64,000 nt of DNA from Brachionus manjavacas (Eukaryota > Rotifera > Eurotatoria > Ploima > Brachionidae), in contig JAHQIY010000005.1 in the NCBI GenBank assembly GCA_019054805.1, positions 6,307,501-6,371,500 on the forward strand, written 5' to 3'. Within the stretch, counting starts at the first letter, position 1; each line of letters begins with the position of its first letter. The translations under genes and the position numbers were made by a program. The notes under the pieces are model-generated. The model was given only the letters and a program-made list of their open reading frames with translations. It had not been told where the DNA came from and did not search any database. Positions 10,930 to 22,189 of the stretch are shown here, piece by piece.

Positions 10930-11405
10930 CTTGAGTTTTATAAAAGTTAATTTTTCTAGATTATGTGGATTCAATCTATTTCTTTCTTAATTTTGAAAAA
11001 AACCGGCTACTGAAAAAAGACTCTCAGCTGGTACCGAAGTTGGTGTTATACAAAATAATTCTTTCACTATATTAAGGCGAATTCGATTCAAATTGTTTAA
11101 AGAATAAGAGTCGATTTATTATTTCATCATTTTTATAAGCCTTGTAAAAATTTCCGGCTTGATTTTCGTAAAACTTTATCTCATCATTCAAATCATAGAA
11201 CTCAGTAATTGTGTCGTTTTTTCGTGAATATTGTAATTTCTTAATCAGACTTTTTGTTCTTTTATTTTCTTTTCTTTTACTACTAATTGAAACAGGACTT
11301 TTTGAGTATTTGAAGCCTTCGATTTATTGTCTTTTTCACTAATTTTTTTAATTTAATGGGTCTGACACACATAAATTCAGTTTATGACCTGCACAAGGCA
11401 ATTTA
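10930..11405 (-). pseudogene. hAT transposase remnant (hATC end)
   Basis: Minus strand. LPCAGHKLNLCVSDPLN (about 11345-11400) is the conserved histidine block of hAT transposases. TSVPAESLFSVAGFF followed by RNRLNPHNLEKLTFIK (about 10935-11040) is the C-terminal dimerisation motif. The two blocks are far closer than in a full transposase, so the catalytic centre has been deleted; a TAA stop (about 10989) interrupts the second block. The Penelope-like element abuts its 5' end. Confidence 0.75.
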
Positions 11406-12075
11406 TTAACCTTGTCTGGGAACTGCGGATTTAGGATTCAAGAACACATTTATAAAATCAATTATTTTAAATCTAACGTTAGCAAAGTTTTATCTGATTT
11501 CAACAACTATAGTGAAATAGGCATTCATTTCTCTTTAAAGGATCATTCTTTGAATGACTTTCAATATTTCATTTTCAATTCTAATTTAAATGAAGTGACT
11601 CTAAGAAAATCTACAGAAACTGATTTAATAAATTTATTTTTAAATTTTAATATACCAATTCTAAATAAAAAATTGCCAAAAATTAATTATATAAAAAAAT
11701 TTAGCTTTAAGAAATAGTCTAGCATAAAAGACAAACACTTTTTATTAGTAAATGTTTCATAACTTTTACTTAAAAAATTTTTGTATAAATTATTCTAAAA
11801 AATTTTTTTCTCTCTTTTTCTTTTTTCGATTTTGCTGTATCAAGAAATTATTTACAATTTTATCTATAAAAAATTTTTCTTTTTGTTATAATTTGTGTAT
11901 AATTTTTACAAATAATTTTGTAATTTCTAAAAAAATTTTTTATTATTATATTTTGTTTTTTCTTTCTCTTTTTCTTTTGATATTAATTTGTTTTAAAAAA
12001 AATAAAAAATTTTCGGTCATTTAGATCCTGAAGAAGCCTTAATCAAGGCGAAACGCGTCGATTTAATATAAAAAT
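11405..12075 (+). mobile_element. Penelope-like element, GIY-YIG end and 3' terminus
   Basis: Open plus-strand frame 11412-11716. RIQEHIYKINYF, GIHFSLKDHSLNDFQYFIF, then TETDLINLFLNF and ILNKKLP match the C-terminal half of the GIY-YIG endonuclease of Penelope-like elements (R..EH..I, HF...H...DF.F..F, E.DLI..F, LN...P). The catalytic GIY-YIG start and all of the RT are missing, so the copy is 5'-truncated. A very T-rich 300-bp tail follows and ends in a hammerhead-like motif. The 5' end lies against the hAT remnant. Confidence 0.7.
12024..12068 (+). ncRNA. Hammerhead-ribozyme-like motif ending the Penelope-like element
   Basis: CTGAAGA, a GCCTT-AATC-AAGGC stem, GAAA, then the palindrome ACGCGT and C. 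The flanks TTAGATC and GATTTAA can pair to form stem I (seven pairs, one G-T). This is the hammerhead order: stem I, CUGANGA, stem II, GAAA, short stem III, cleavage C. There is one extra A between CTGAAGA and stem II compared with the strict core, so activity is not assured. Penelope-like elements are known to carry hammerhead motifs. Confidence 0.6.
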
Positions 12076-12189
12076 TTAAATTATTTAATATTTTTATTAT
12101 ATTTGTATTATTTTTTATAATAAAATAAAAAAATTTTTTTAAAAAAATCAAATTTAATTATAACTTATAAAAATCAATTTTAGAGGTAT

Positions 12190-12335
12190 GACAACAAAAG
12201 TCCAGACAAATTAAGTTTTATTTTTCTAGACGACCAATGCTTAATAATAATGAGCAATTGTGAAGAGTGGTTTATAGATGGCACTTTCTGAGCATCGTCC
12301 ATTCAACTCATTCAGCTGTTCACAAACCCCATTTG
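12190..12335 (+). pseudogene. MULE transposase fragment
   Basis: Plus-strand reading gives FLDDQCLIIMSNCEEWFIDGTF and then a QLF motif. W..DGTF...P..F.QLF is the first catalytic-aspartate block of Mutator-like (MULE) transposases. Breaks follow at once (a TGA directly after GTF, at about 12289). Other MULE pieces in the window lie at 34.2, 37.6-38.4 and 48.8 kb. Confidence 0.5.
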
Positions 12336-12499
12336 GATTTAATTTAAAGATCTTTTTTGTAATTATTTTGATTTGAATTAGATTATTTTGTCATTATTTT
12401 CTAATTTTGAAATCAGCAATATATCAATTTAACATTATTTTCTTAAATTATTATTTTACATTAGAATCATTTGACATTAATTTACAGAAGAACATATGA

Positions 12500-13480
12500 A
12501 AATATTTATTTATTTATTTATAACCTCCTCAGGAGAAGTAAATTAAAAAAAAAATTAGAGTTTGAATAAATGTAAAAAAGTCAATTAAATTCTTATGCAC
12601 ATGAAAGAGCTCATGCTCGATACAGATATACAAAAAGATAAAATAAGTAGTAAAGAAAAAATAGAAATAGTAAGAAAAAAGAATCTACAATTTAAATTTA
12701 GTAATGTTTAGTTGACCAAGAAAGGTGAGTCTCAATTAAGTTCAATAAGTTGGTTAAATAAAATTCTATATTTTAAATCTTAAGTTGCTCAAACACAGTT
12801 CAATAGAGTCAGAGACACCATCACAGAGCTAGAAATGCCGCTTCATCTACATTATAAGCCCATTCACTCTTTCAAGTAGGGAAGATAAATTTAAATTAAA
12901 AAATGAACATAGTCTTTTAATGTCTGTTTCAAAGGAGAAGAAGAACATGGGGAGTTAATTGAGGCATTATAACAGAGTGAAATAAAGATAGAGGAGGCGA
13001 TTCCATTGAATTTAAGTGAAGTAATAAATGATTATTTTGAATAAAAATATAGTTGATCAAATTTGAAAATTCTTAGTACTTTGAGGATGCAAGACATGTG
13101 GCTACTCCATTTTAAATTTAGCATCTGTCTTAATAAGTTGTTTTGGTTTGTGTTTAAAGATTTAAGGCATCTTGAATCCATAGTAATATTCTCTAGACCA
13201 TAGGTAAATTGTGATAAGCAGAATGTTTTATAAATAAAACTATTTAGGAATGGTTATAGGACACTGATTTTCCCATGAAGAAAGAAGGCTGAATAAAAAG
13301 ATTTTTCGACTTGTTTGAATTTATTGGTCCCTATGGAGTTAAATTCTAAGTTTGAGCCTTGAACAAAATAATTTGTTACCCAAAAAATCATCTAATTTCA
13401 AATTTACTAGGAATCATAGCAGATAAAGGAGGATTGTTATTTTGAAAACTTAATTTTAATTTTTTACAGCAAAAGATAAT
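12500..13480 (-). mobile_element. LINE-B 3' end
   Basis: Minus strand. The C-terminal domain reads roughly LINKLQNK, then SHMSCILKVLRIFKFDQLY (13060-13150). The same wording, [10 protein letters not shown]...[18 protein letters not shown], occurs in the LINE-B copy at 32890-33520. The 3' end (12500-12540) is a hairpin, ACTTCTCCTGAGGAGGTTA, followed by AAATAAATAAATAAA; the 33-kb copy has the same kind of end. A LINE-A-like tail at 12602-12627 sits inside on the opposite strand. Confidence 0.65.
12602..12627 (+). repeat. LINE-A-type 3' stem-loop tail
   Basis: TGAAAGAGC-tcat-GCTCGATACAGA on the plus strand, followed by an A-rich run. It matches the LINE-A tail CTGAAGGAGC-n4-GCTCGGTACAGA with few changes and marks the 3' end of a severely 5'-truncated insertion in LINE-B. 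Confidence 0.55.
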
Positions 13481-14740
13481 CTGATAACCACCGTGTTTTA
13501 TTTTCAATACGAAACCATTCTTTTGCTTGAAAAAGATGATTGATTTCTTGATTGTTTGAAATATTTAAAAGCTTTAATTTTTCTAATCCGGCGCATTAAA
13601 ATTATTCGGAAAATTGACTTTATGGCATACACAAGAAAATATTGCAATGCCTTTATCCCCTATTTTAATATCAAATCGGAAGCAATTTCTTTTAAGAAAT
13701 TGCACTCTTATTTCATCTATAATAAGACTTAGCGCAAAGTAAGTATAGTTAATATATACTACTAATAATAATAATATTCAATTTAATTGCATTGCAGTTT
13801 ACACAGTTTTTTAACTTTTTAAGTTTTCGAATTTCAATTTAAAATTATTGCAAATATGCAATGCATATAAATTGCGCATTTAAAATTTTTGAGCAAAGAA
13901 AGCAAAGTGAAAATTGAACAAAAATTTTACTTTGCCAAGACTTAGTGCGTTTTAAAAAAATACGAAAATTATCGCATGCCATAGATAGCAAACAATAAAA
14001 ATAAAGAAAATTAATTAAAAAATTCCAAAAAAATGAAAAAAAACATTAGTTACTTGAAGTTCATGATCATGATCACATGATCAAAATTTAATATATTAAA
14101 ATCTTAATAAAAATGATGAAAAAAGCTTTTTTTAAATCTTTTTAATTAAACACAAAATGTTTGCTATTTTAATTAAATAAAATAAATCTTTTTTTTTTCA
14201 AATGATCTTTAATTGATTTTTTATAAAATGTTTTTTTTTTTAATTTTAAAGACAAATTTAAAATCCACATTAAAGCATCCAAATTATGGCTTTAAATGAT
14301 ATTTTAATATTAATCAAAACAGCGAAACAAAGTTAAATTTTGTATTGCAAAATTTCAAAATTTTGATTTTTATTTAATTTTTACTTCAGATAAAAGTACA
14401 TACAATTTTCTTCCTAATTAAAGATTAAACAAATTGTGTTTAATAAATTTGAAAAATTTAGTATTTAAAAAATTGATAAAAAATACCTATTTTTTAAATC
14501 AAAAACTGAAAATTTACATTTGATCATAAACTTTAATTTGCCATAACAATTAATTTTTTTTGTTAAAGCTGAATTTACTCAATTGATTCAAAAAACCTTT
14601 CTTAATTTTCTTTATTGGATATAACCAAGGTATTGAAGTTATTCCCAAAAAAAAAGTTTTCTTTTATACAATAAGGATTACTTAAAATGACTGGACATGC
14701 CAAAAAATCTATTTTGCAATTGTAAGACATATTCAATATG
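13481..14740. repeat. AT-rich spacer with an interspersed repeat at 14040-14400
   Basis: The stretch 14040-14400 shares wording, in order and orientation, with 30340-31060: TGAAGTT, then ATGATCATGATCACATGA, then ATCCAAATTATGGCT, GCTTTAAATGA, ACAGCGAAA and TGCAAAATTTCAAAAT. The later copy is interrupted by the 321-bp inverted-repeat element. The family is not recognised. The rest of this stretch shows nothing. Confidence 0.5.
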
Positions 14741-14744
14741 TTTT

Positions 14745-15035
14745 AGTAGTAGTAGTAGTAGTAGTTTAAACTGCAGCTTGGAGTCAACCAAGCAGAGCTC
14801 TAATGAGCTATAGCAGTCGCTTCAAATCGTTTGGCCATCCAAACATCAAGTTTTGCTTTGAAACTGTTTGTATTCCTTGAGCTGATAATTTCTTCCGGTA
14901 GTTTATTCCAATCATTGACAACCCTGTTGATAAAAAAATTAAATCTAGGAAAACAACTCCTAACTTACTCTTGTGTAAGGTTCTGTCCGTGTCTTCTCAA
15001 CTCATGTCTTCGATTTTCCATCTTGGTGTTTAAAC
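14745..15035 (-). mobile_element. LINE (CR1/L2-like) 3' end with (CTA)n tail
   Basis: Minus strand, from about 15030: ENRRHELRRHGQNL, then FNFFINRVVNDWNKLPEEI and SFKAKLDVWMAKRF, a normal C-terminus for CR1/L2-type LINEs (R.R...FF..RVVNDWN.LP...). It then ends in a (CTA)n microsatellite, read as TAG repeats at 14745-14763. One frame break in the first third. Confidence 0.75.
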
Positions 15036-15527
15036 TATTATTAACTATTAAACTATTTATTTCGAATAAACTATTTGAAAAATTCTAATTAATTGTATTT
15101 TTGTTATAAACCATTAAAAGCAGTTGACTCTTTGAAGCGTCTTATTTTCTAAACTAATTGTCATATAAATAAGAGAAAATACCCAAATAGTTATTTTTTG
15201 GTATTCCTATCCAAATTGCCAGATCCTAAGAACGAAAATATTTAATTAAAAAAAATTTCAAGTAAAAATTTTTTTGGAATCTTTTTAGTTTCTTTTATAG
15301 AATCTATGGTAAATTTTTAGATAAAGAGAAAAAAATTTTGGTTTAGATTTGCATATTACCGTAAAGACCGGCATGCAGGTAATAATAATTTTTTTTAATT
15401 TTTAAATCGTTGATGAAGATTTTTTTTGCATTAAAAAATTTAATTTTTTTTAAATTTTATTACAAAAAGATTTAAATAATGCCTGAAAAAAATTTAAATT
15501 AATCGTTGATTTACAATAAAAAAAAAC
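15036..15527. other. AT-rich spacer, poly(A) region of the tetraspanin gene
   Basis: Nothing coding. AATAAA on the minus strand at 15456-15461, about 67 nt past the tetraspanin stop, probably serves as its poly(A) signal. Confidence 0.45.
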
Positions 15528-16934
15528 TTAGTATTTAATTTTTGAATTTTCAATAGCAGTAAATGCTACAGAATCTAGATCATTCTTAAATACCCTATTT
15601 ACATACGAATATGTTCCTTTATTTAAAAAATCATTTTTTTCACCTATACTCAAGCTAAATAGATTTTGGACCGGAGTCACATCTTTACTCTTCTCGAACT
15701 TTACCACATAGCTTTCATCTTCACACTCACACTGCGCCCCATCAACACTTTCATACTGAATCAAAAATCGAAGGGTCAGAATATAACTAGCAATTAGTAA
15801 GACCCCGACTAGCTTTAAAAAATTTTTTTTAAATTTTCAAAAATTAAAATTTTTTTATTCACTTGTGGAACAAGAATTCCGGACAGAATGGACGATGTCA
15901 GCTTGTGTTTGTAGTCCAAGAACGCATAAATGGAATATTTACAGCCAGTTATGTGAATTGTTCTGTACATCTGATTCTTTTGGGCAAAAATTTTCAAATT
16001 TATCTAATCAAAAAAATTCCAAATTTACCACTGTTTCATTGCGGCGTATTCCGACGCCACAAAACATATTAAACTTGTCATGTTCCTTTTTTTTGCTTTT
16101 AAATAAAAAAGTCAAAAAATTTAAAAAAGTTAAAAATACTGGTGAATAATTGTAGCAGCAAGACGCCGGCACCGAGCATGCCAGAGTGCTTATTGACGAG
16201 CAGTTGTAATACGGGTTTATCTCCCAATCATTCGGAGAACTTATCCCGCAACATTTTAACTTTAAAAAAAAAAGAATTATTTAATTTTGATCAGATAAGA
16301 CTTGTGCAAAAATTAAAAAAAAATCATTTTGATTTAATGACTTTTGAAGAATTCTGGATTAGACTTACATCAGATTGTATTGTGTCAACTAGAGTGCGGA
16401 CATCATCATCGTCCGCATACTCGAGCAAAAACTTGCGGAATATGGAGTTGGCATGATTCATGATTTCTTTTTTGTAGGAGTATATTAGAAACACTAGATT
16501 TAGCTCGATGATCATGAGCAACACAATTCCAATTAAAAACTTAAAATTAAATTTCTATTTTCTAATCAAAAGATTAACTAATTTTGCAGACTATTTTTGC
16601 TAGGAGGGTTTTTTCGTTAAGTACGCCCAAGAGGCCACAAGCGGACAAACAGAAGAGCACAAAGCCGATCACAAATGAGGCTGTGAACACACTAAATTTA
16701 ATCGAGTTGTCCAAATGGTAATTTTGACCTTCGTAAATGTACCAAAATGAGAAAAATACCAAACACACACCAAAAATCTTTTTTTTTAAATAAATTTTTG
16801 AAAAAAGTTTTTTTTTAATTTTTAGAAAAAAAATTTACACATAATATGAATGTAAACGCGTAAAGACTCGCCCGGATCAGCCGATAGAAAAATTCTGTAC
16901 AATTTTTTGGCAAACGAAAATATTTACAAAGCAT
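15528..16934 (-). CDS. Tetraspanin, TspanC8 type, seven exons
   Basis: Exons: 16839-16934, 16592-16777, 16369-16539, 16140-16259, 16029-16085, 15863-15976, 15528-15812, all phase 0, giving 342 residues. Introns are 50-61 nt except one of 109. All are GT-AG, but the second donor (GTCTGC) is weak. Four membrane spans lie at about 24-46, 60-85, 95-115 and 249-271. The large outer loop has eight cysteines (154, 155, 171, 179, 185, 186, 200, 222) in the order KCCG, C, C, VPASCC, CG, GC. That pattern and the [10 protein letters not shown] wording match the TspanC8 group (Tspan5/14/15/17/33), which in animals escorts and regulates the protease ADAM10 at membranes. The C-terminal tail (about 70 residues) is much longer than usual. 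The family is firm; the partner is inferred from the family. Confidence 0.9.
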
Positions 16935-17002
16935 TTTAGAGTATTAAAATTGCATTTGAAATGACTAGTGTTGATCTAGAATAAATAAGATTAATTGCGG
17001 TT

Positions 17003-17314
17003 TTAAAATTCTAGCCAAGCAGTTTTAAGATTTGCGAGACTTGAAATATAAATGAAAAAAACAAATCTGACATTAAAAAGCTCATTTATAATTTTTTTTT
17101 AAATTTACTTGATTTTAATTTTGTCCCCAATGGTGCATGCATCACTCGCATCTATAATACATTCTGAATTAAGGATAATTGATTTTCGATTGATTATTTT
17201 GGACAAAAATCGATAGTATCTGCTCACGTTTGTATTAGGCTTAAGTGAAATAAAATCCGTTGGAAAATTTTTTATGAAATCGATTTTTTTTTCATAATAA
17301 ATCAATAAAATCAA
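17003..17314 (-). CDS. Possible terminal exons of an unrecognised gene
   Basis: Minus strand. One open stretch ends ...SRYYRFLSKIINRK...SDACTIGDKIKIK at about 17111. A GTAAAT donor there can be joined, with a 69-nt intron, to a short exon ending LKTAWLEF and a stop at 17003-17005, just upstream of the tetraspanin start. The ACTIGDKIKI wording faintly recalls mitochondrial ribosomal protein uS17, but no further match or convincing 5' exon was found. Codon use is protein-like but short. Treat as a candidate only. Confidence 0.25.
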
Positions 17315-17879
17315 ATTCTACTATTTTTTCTTTCATTCAGTGGATCAGATTGTTGATTCGATTTAGCAGATTTTTTTTAGAATAGCCCCTGAAATTTAAA
17401 ACAATGTTTTCATTAATAGTGCTACCATGATAAAATGAATTCAAAATATTTTACGTAAAACATCGTAATCTAGAAAATGGTATTTATCGAAAAATAATTA
17501 TAATTACCAAAAATGTCCAAAAATTAAAAAAAAAATTATTTCCATTCAAAATTTTATTTTTTAAAAATTTATTGAAAAAAAAAAATAATTAAATTTGATT
17601 ATCTTTTTTGATATTAAGTTTATTAAATTTAAGTAAATTTCGGTAAAAAATTATAAAAAATTGAAAAATTCAATAAAAAAGAAATATTTTTAGTATGGTG
17701 ACATAATCAGACTATACATATAACTTGTTGCTGTAATAGAAAAGATTTTTAGTTGTTATTTCTAAATTTATTTCAAATAAAGTCTTTAACCAAATACTAA
17801 GCATATTATTCACACACTCGGCCTGTACTACATTGATGACAGCGGTTAAGCTTTTAGATTGATTTTTTAAAAAAATTAA
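17315..17879. other. AT-rich spacer before the Gypsy fossil
   Basis: No gene. The last ~170 bp may include the remains of a 5' long terminal repeat, because a primer-binding-like TGGTATCAAG lies at 17884-17893, but no matching 3' copy was found. Confidence 0.3.
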
Positions 17880-20800
17880 AACGTGGTATCAAGTTTTTTG
17901 AATATTTGATTTTAGTGGTAAGCCGAAAGTTAAGCATTTGAGATGTTTAGAAAAGCTAAATTTTTCACTGGAAGAAAGGAAAAATATTCTTGTTTTTGAT
18001 TGTTTCAGTCGATTTTGAAAAGTAATGAAGAGAAAAGAATAGCACGAGATGTTTCAGGGAAGTCAGTTAATAATTCATTGTTTGAAACTAGCTTATTTAG
18101 CAGGAAAGGGAAAGACGAGACACGTGATTTTTCGGACAGATCGTGGAGTGATATTTCAACTGGTATTTTTAAATATAAAGCCAAAAGTTTGATTATAAAT
18201 ATGAGCGCAAAAATTTTAAAATGGAAGATACAATTCTTGAAGAATACACTTTCATTCAAAAATATGGAAAATATTTTAAAAAGCAATAATTAGAAACATC
18301 AAATTTTCAAATTGGAGAATATAGAAGCTGAAACAACAAAGTGTTTGAACGGAAAAACCTTAAGCCAAAAGAGCTTAATAATGGCAAACCTTAGCTTAAG
18401 AGTCTCATCATTTTTTACTTAGGATACAAATGTGGATATATGGCTAGCAAAATTTGATAATTATCTAGAATTAAATAGAATTTTTGGAGATAGAGAAAAG
18501 ATAAATGTGTGTAGATCGTATCTTAATTCAGAAAGTAGGAATTATACGACAAATTACAAAGTTCAAAAACCAACGATGAGACGCTTTTTGTTTAATCAAG
18601 AAGGACAATTAAGAGTAATTGCCCTCATTGTATAAGAAACATGAACAACCAATACTATAGATTGTGTAAAGATAGCAAATATAATTCATTAAATAGATCG
18701 ACGCCAATAACTACAATAAGAAATGATCAAAGAAACCAATTCTCTGCCACCAAAAATGGCATGGAATTGGTTTCTTCAAAATTTTGTAGAATCAGATAAT
18801 AACAGCTTAAAATATATCTACGGATATTTAAATGAAGAAAGGATAGAATGTTTATTAGACACTGGAAGTGTAAAAACGTTAGTTAGTCAAAATATCTGGA
18901 GGAAACTAGGGGCAAAGAATTACAAAAAACGAAAGGTTCTATTACAACTGGAATGGTCAACTGGAATGTGAATGGTCAATCTTTGAATGCGATTGGGTCA
19001 TTCACGGCTTCATTGAGAATTGGTACTAATGAAGTCAAACTTGATGTTTTTGTGGCAGTGGATTTACAACACGATTGCTTAATTGGTCTTGACTATAATG
19101 GAAAAGTGCAAGGAAATATTGGGAAGAAGAAGTTAAAGATAGATAAAACAAAGCAGTAAACCGAGTAAAATTTTCTTAAAAAGAACAAAGGAAGATGAAA
19201 TCATTTTTATCTGAAAACGAAGATTTATTTGAAAATTCGATGAAAGAACTTGGTTGTTGCAATATTACAATGCATCAGATCAACACAATAAGGAAATGAA
19301 CCGATACGAAAATCAACCAGAAGAATTCCACATAAATAAAAAATAGAAATAAAAAAACAATTAAATGAACTTGTCGAGACTAACATCATAGAACCAAACA
19401 AATAAGATTGAGCTGCACCCCTTGTTCCTGTGAAAAAGAAAAACGGAAAGATAAGATTATGCATAGATAACCGATTGCATTTTGGAGAAGATAGTTGACC
19501 TATGCAGAAAAAAATTAATAGTTTACGGTATTGATCATTTTCGTATTTACCTTTATGGTCAAGAATTTAAAATTTGCACGGACTATCAACCATTTAAATG
19601 GATGTTTAACATTAAAGAATCCCAACTAAGAATCACTAGAAGGATAAAGAAATTAGGTGAATTTCAAATTCGAAATTGAATCCAAACCTGGGAAATAGAA
19701 CGGGCATGCTGAAGGTCTCTCGCGTTAGCCTAATATAGAAGAAAGTCACGATGGGACCAATGGCGAGGACGATAGGATTATTGAGAGCATTCCGGAAATT
19801 AATTTGATTAATTTTCAGACAAATGATATTAATCCTCAATTGCAGGACAATAAAATCGAAACGATTGTAAGATGGAAATATGCACCTGTTAATAGCCTTC
19901 AAAATAGAAGTTTAATTGGCGATCTCAGGAGTATTGGTTACAATAGGACAGGTTAAGAGTAATAAATGGCGTGCTCTATAGAATATGGAAAATAGGTGAT
20001 AGCCATTTAAGATATCAACTTGTTGTCCATCGAACATGAGAAAAGATAGTCTAAGGCAAATGCACGTTTCATAATTAGGTGGACATTTTGGTATGACAAC
20101 AACAGCTGTGAAGATCGAATCTAAATATTACTGGCATGGACAGCATAACGAAGTTAAAGATTATGACGAATATGTTCGGAATTTAAGTGTCAAGAAGCTA
20201 AAACAAATGAAATTTTGAAAAGAGAACCTTTACAGCCCATCATTACATTAAGACAACTACTTGTCATATATTGGGTCCACTTCCAGTAACGAAAGACGGT
20301 GCAAGAAAATAAAAGTCTATATTTGTCACTTCACTAAATATATTGAATTGTGCAGTCTAAAAACATTAGAGGCAAATGAAGCGGCAAAGTGCTTTATGGA
20401 CCTAGTTTGTCGACATGGTGTACCAGAGAGTTTCTTGTCAGATCAAGGAAGAAATTTTGAGTCAAACCTTTTTAAAGAAGATTTAGAATTACTTGACGTT
20501 CATTATTTAAGAACTACTACTTACCATACACAATGTAACGGACAAACGGAAAGATTTAATAAAAAGTTGATTTCAATGACGGAAGTTTTATAAACGAAAA
20601 TCAGGACAACTGGGCTATCCTGTTAATCAAAATGGCTTTCGCGTACAGATTGACTGTACAAATAACAACATGACAAACCTCATTTGAATTAATGAGGGCA
20701 AGAAACTAAATTCCCTATTAACTTGGTTTTTTCAAATGATAATAGTTCTGTTTTAATAAACTACTATGTTAATGACCCAAAGACTGATATCCTTATATAA

Positions 20801-21480
20801 TAAGTTAAGAAGTATTCAAGTATCAAGATTGACCGAATGAAAATAAACTATGACAGAAATGTAAAGCAGATGAATTATAACATTGCTGATAAAGTATGGC
20901 TATTGAACTCGGAAAAAAAAAAGGGAAAACCCTAAGCTGTCTAAATCTTGGAAAAGACGCTTTGAATTTTTGCCAAAAAAAATGGCACCTACAAAATAAA
21001 ACAGATCGACGGAAAGAAGAAGCTGTTTGTCAACATTAAAAGAATTAGAAAATGCTTTAATCTAGCCGTTCAGCAAGAATAAATTTCTCTGTCTCAAAAC
21101 CTAAACATTACAATTAATGAAGATTGTAAAGAAAACAACATGGCTGCTAGGCGCCTCCCTTCATGTAATGCAGATAATTATCATCACATTACAGAAAAAC
21201 TTTCGACGACGTATCAAGTCATGCCGGTTCGATCAAATTCTGAAGACATAAGTCTATCAGAATATAATCAGTTCGCAGAGTCTAAGAAAAGGGCAGTGAT
21301 TCTCCCGGACCTTAACAATATTAATCTGCCTACACAAAAGAAGAAACGAGGAAGACCAAGGAAGATATCTATTAATACTAAAAGTGATTCCAAGTAGAAG
21401 ACAAAGATTAATAAAAGTGAAAATGAAATTTTCAAAGCTTAATAAGCACGTCGAAAATAAAGAAATATAATTTCAAAGAA
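17880..21480 (+). mobile_element. Gypsy-type LTR retrotransposon fossil
   Basis: Parts in the usual Gypsy order on the plus strand: primer-binding-like TGGTATCAAG (17884-17893, initiator-Met type); gag-like region (18000-18720, WLAKFDNYLELNRIFGD); aspartic protease (about 18830-19150, LLDTGS motif); pieces of reverse transcriptase (LVPVKKKNGKIRLCIDNR, about 19420-19470) and RNase H (CTDYQPFKWMF, about 19580); integrase (20060-20600, LSDQGRNFESNLF); and a C-terminal end with an AT-hook (KKKRGRPRK, about 21350). It is broken, with roughly ten or more breaks, and recognisable LTRs are not preserved, so it looks old. Confidence 0.8.
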
Positions 21481-21654
21481 AGAAATATATGTTCATTGAA
21501 AAAAAAAAGTAAGTTGAAGATTACTGTAACTATATATTTACTCCAACCTTTTTTAAATTATCAAAAATTTTGTACTCGTTATGGAAATATTTTAGGACCC
21601 GGGTATTTCCTTCACACTTTTTTTTATTCTTTCTCATTTTTAAATCAAATAATA

Positions 21655-21865
21655 TTTGACAATGACAGATTGGATAGTTGCAGGATGGTCTGAATTAAGT
21701 AAAGAGTATATTGCACAAACTTTTGTTTATTGCTGTATTGGAACAAATAACAGTTCAGTCTTTCATTCAGAACTTACGAAAATCTATCAGGAAAGAATTA
21801 TACCAATCGATAAACAAATAGACTTTAGGAATGAAGATGATGAGTTCAATGATATTTTTGATTAG
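21655..21865 (+). pseudogene. pogo/Tigger-like transposase C-terminal remnant
   Basis: Plus frame MTDWIVAGWSELSKEYIAQ, then FVYCCIGTN and an acidic end DDEFNDIFD. W....W..L..E.I...F..C.I followed by an acidic tail is typical of the end of pogo/CENP-B-type transposases. No DDE core is visible nearby. Confidence 0.4.
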
Positions 21866-22189
21866 AAAAATTCTGATGAAGCGAGAAAGATGATTTAAGC
21901 TCCTCCAAAGGCGAGATTTCGTTTTTCTATGATGAAAAATTTGACGAACTTATTTTAAATTTAAGTTCTGATCAAAAAAGTTTTTTTCAGAATCTGATCA
22001 TATGGCGTTTTTCAGTGAATTTATGCTAGTTATGTCGACATTTTAAACAACGAACTCAACTTAGTTTTTATGTGATTATTTTATGTAATTATTTTATTTT
22101 ATGTAATTGATTAAATTAATACTTTTGCTTAATTGGTGTAAATTTAAAAATAAAATTTTTTTATTTATTTAGTAGTAGTAGGAGTAGTA

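Noticed and set aside
11752-12024. 90-codon plus frame after the Penelope-like endonuclease
   Set aside because: Almost only Phe, Leu, Lys, Asn and Ile from T-rich DNA; it is the non-coding tail of the element.
17003-17314. Assignment of the short minus frame to mitochondrial ribosomal protein uS17
   Set aside because: Only about ten residues (ACTIGDKIKI) resemble it; the expected N-terminal strand is missing. Kept as an unnamed candidate.
17700-17880. A definite 5' LTR for the Gypsy fossil
   Set aside because: A primer-binding-like site follows, but no matching 3' repeat was found, so boundaries cannot be given.
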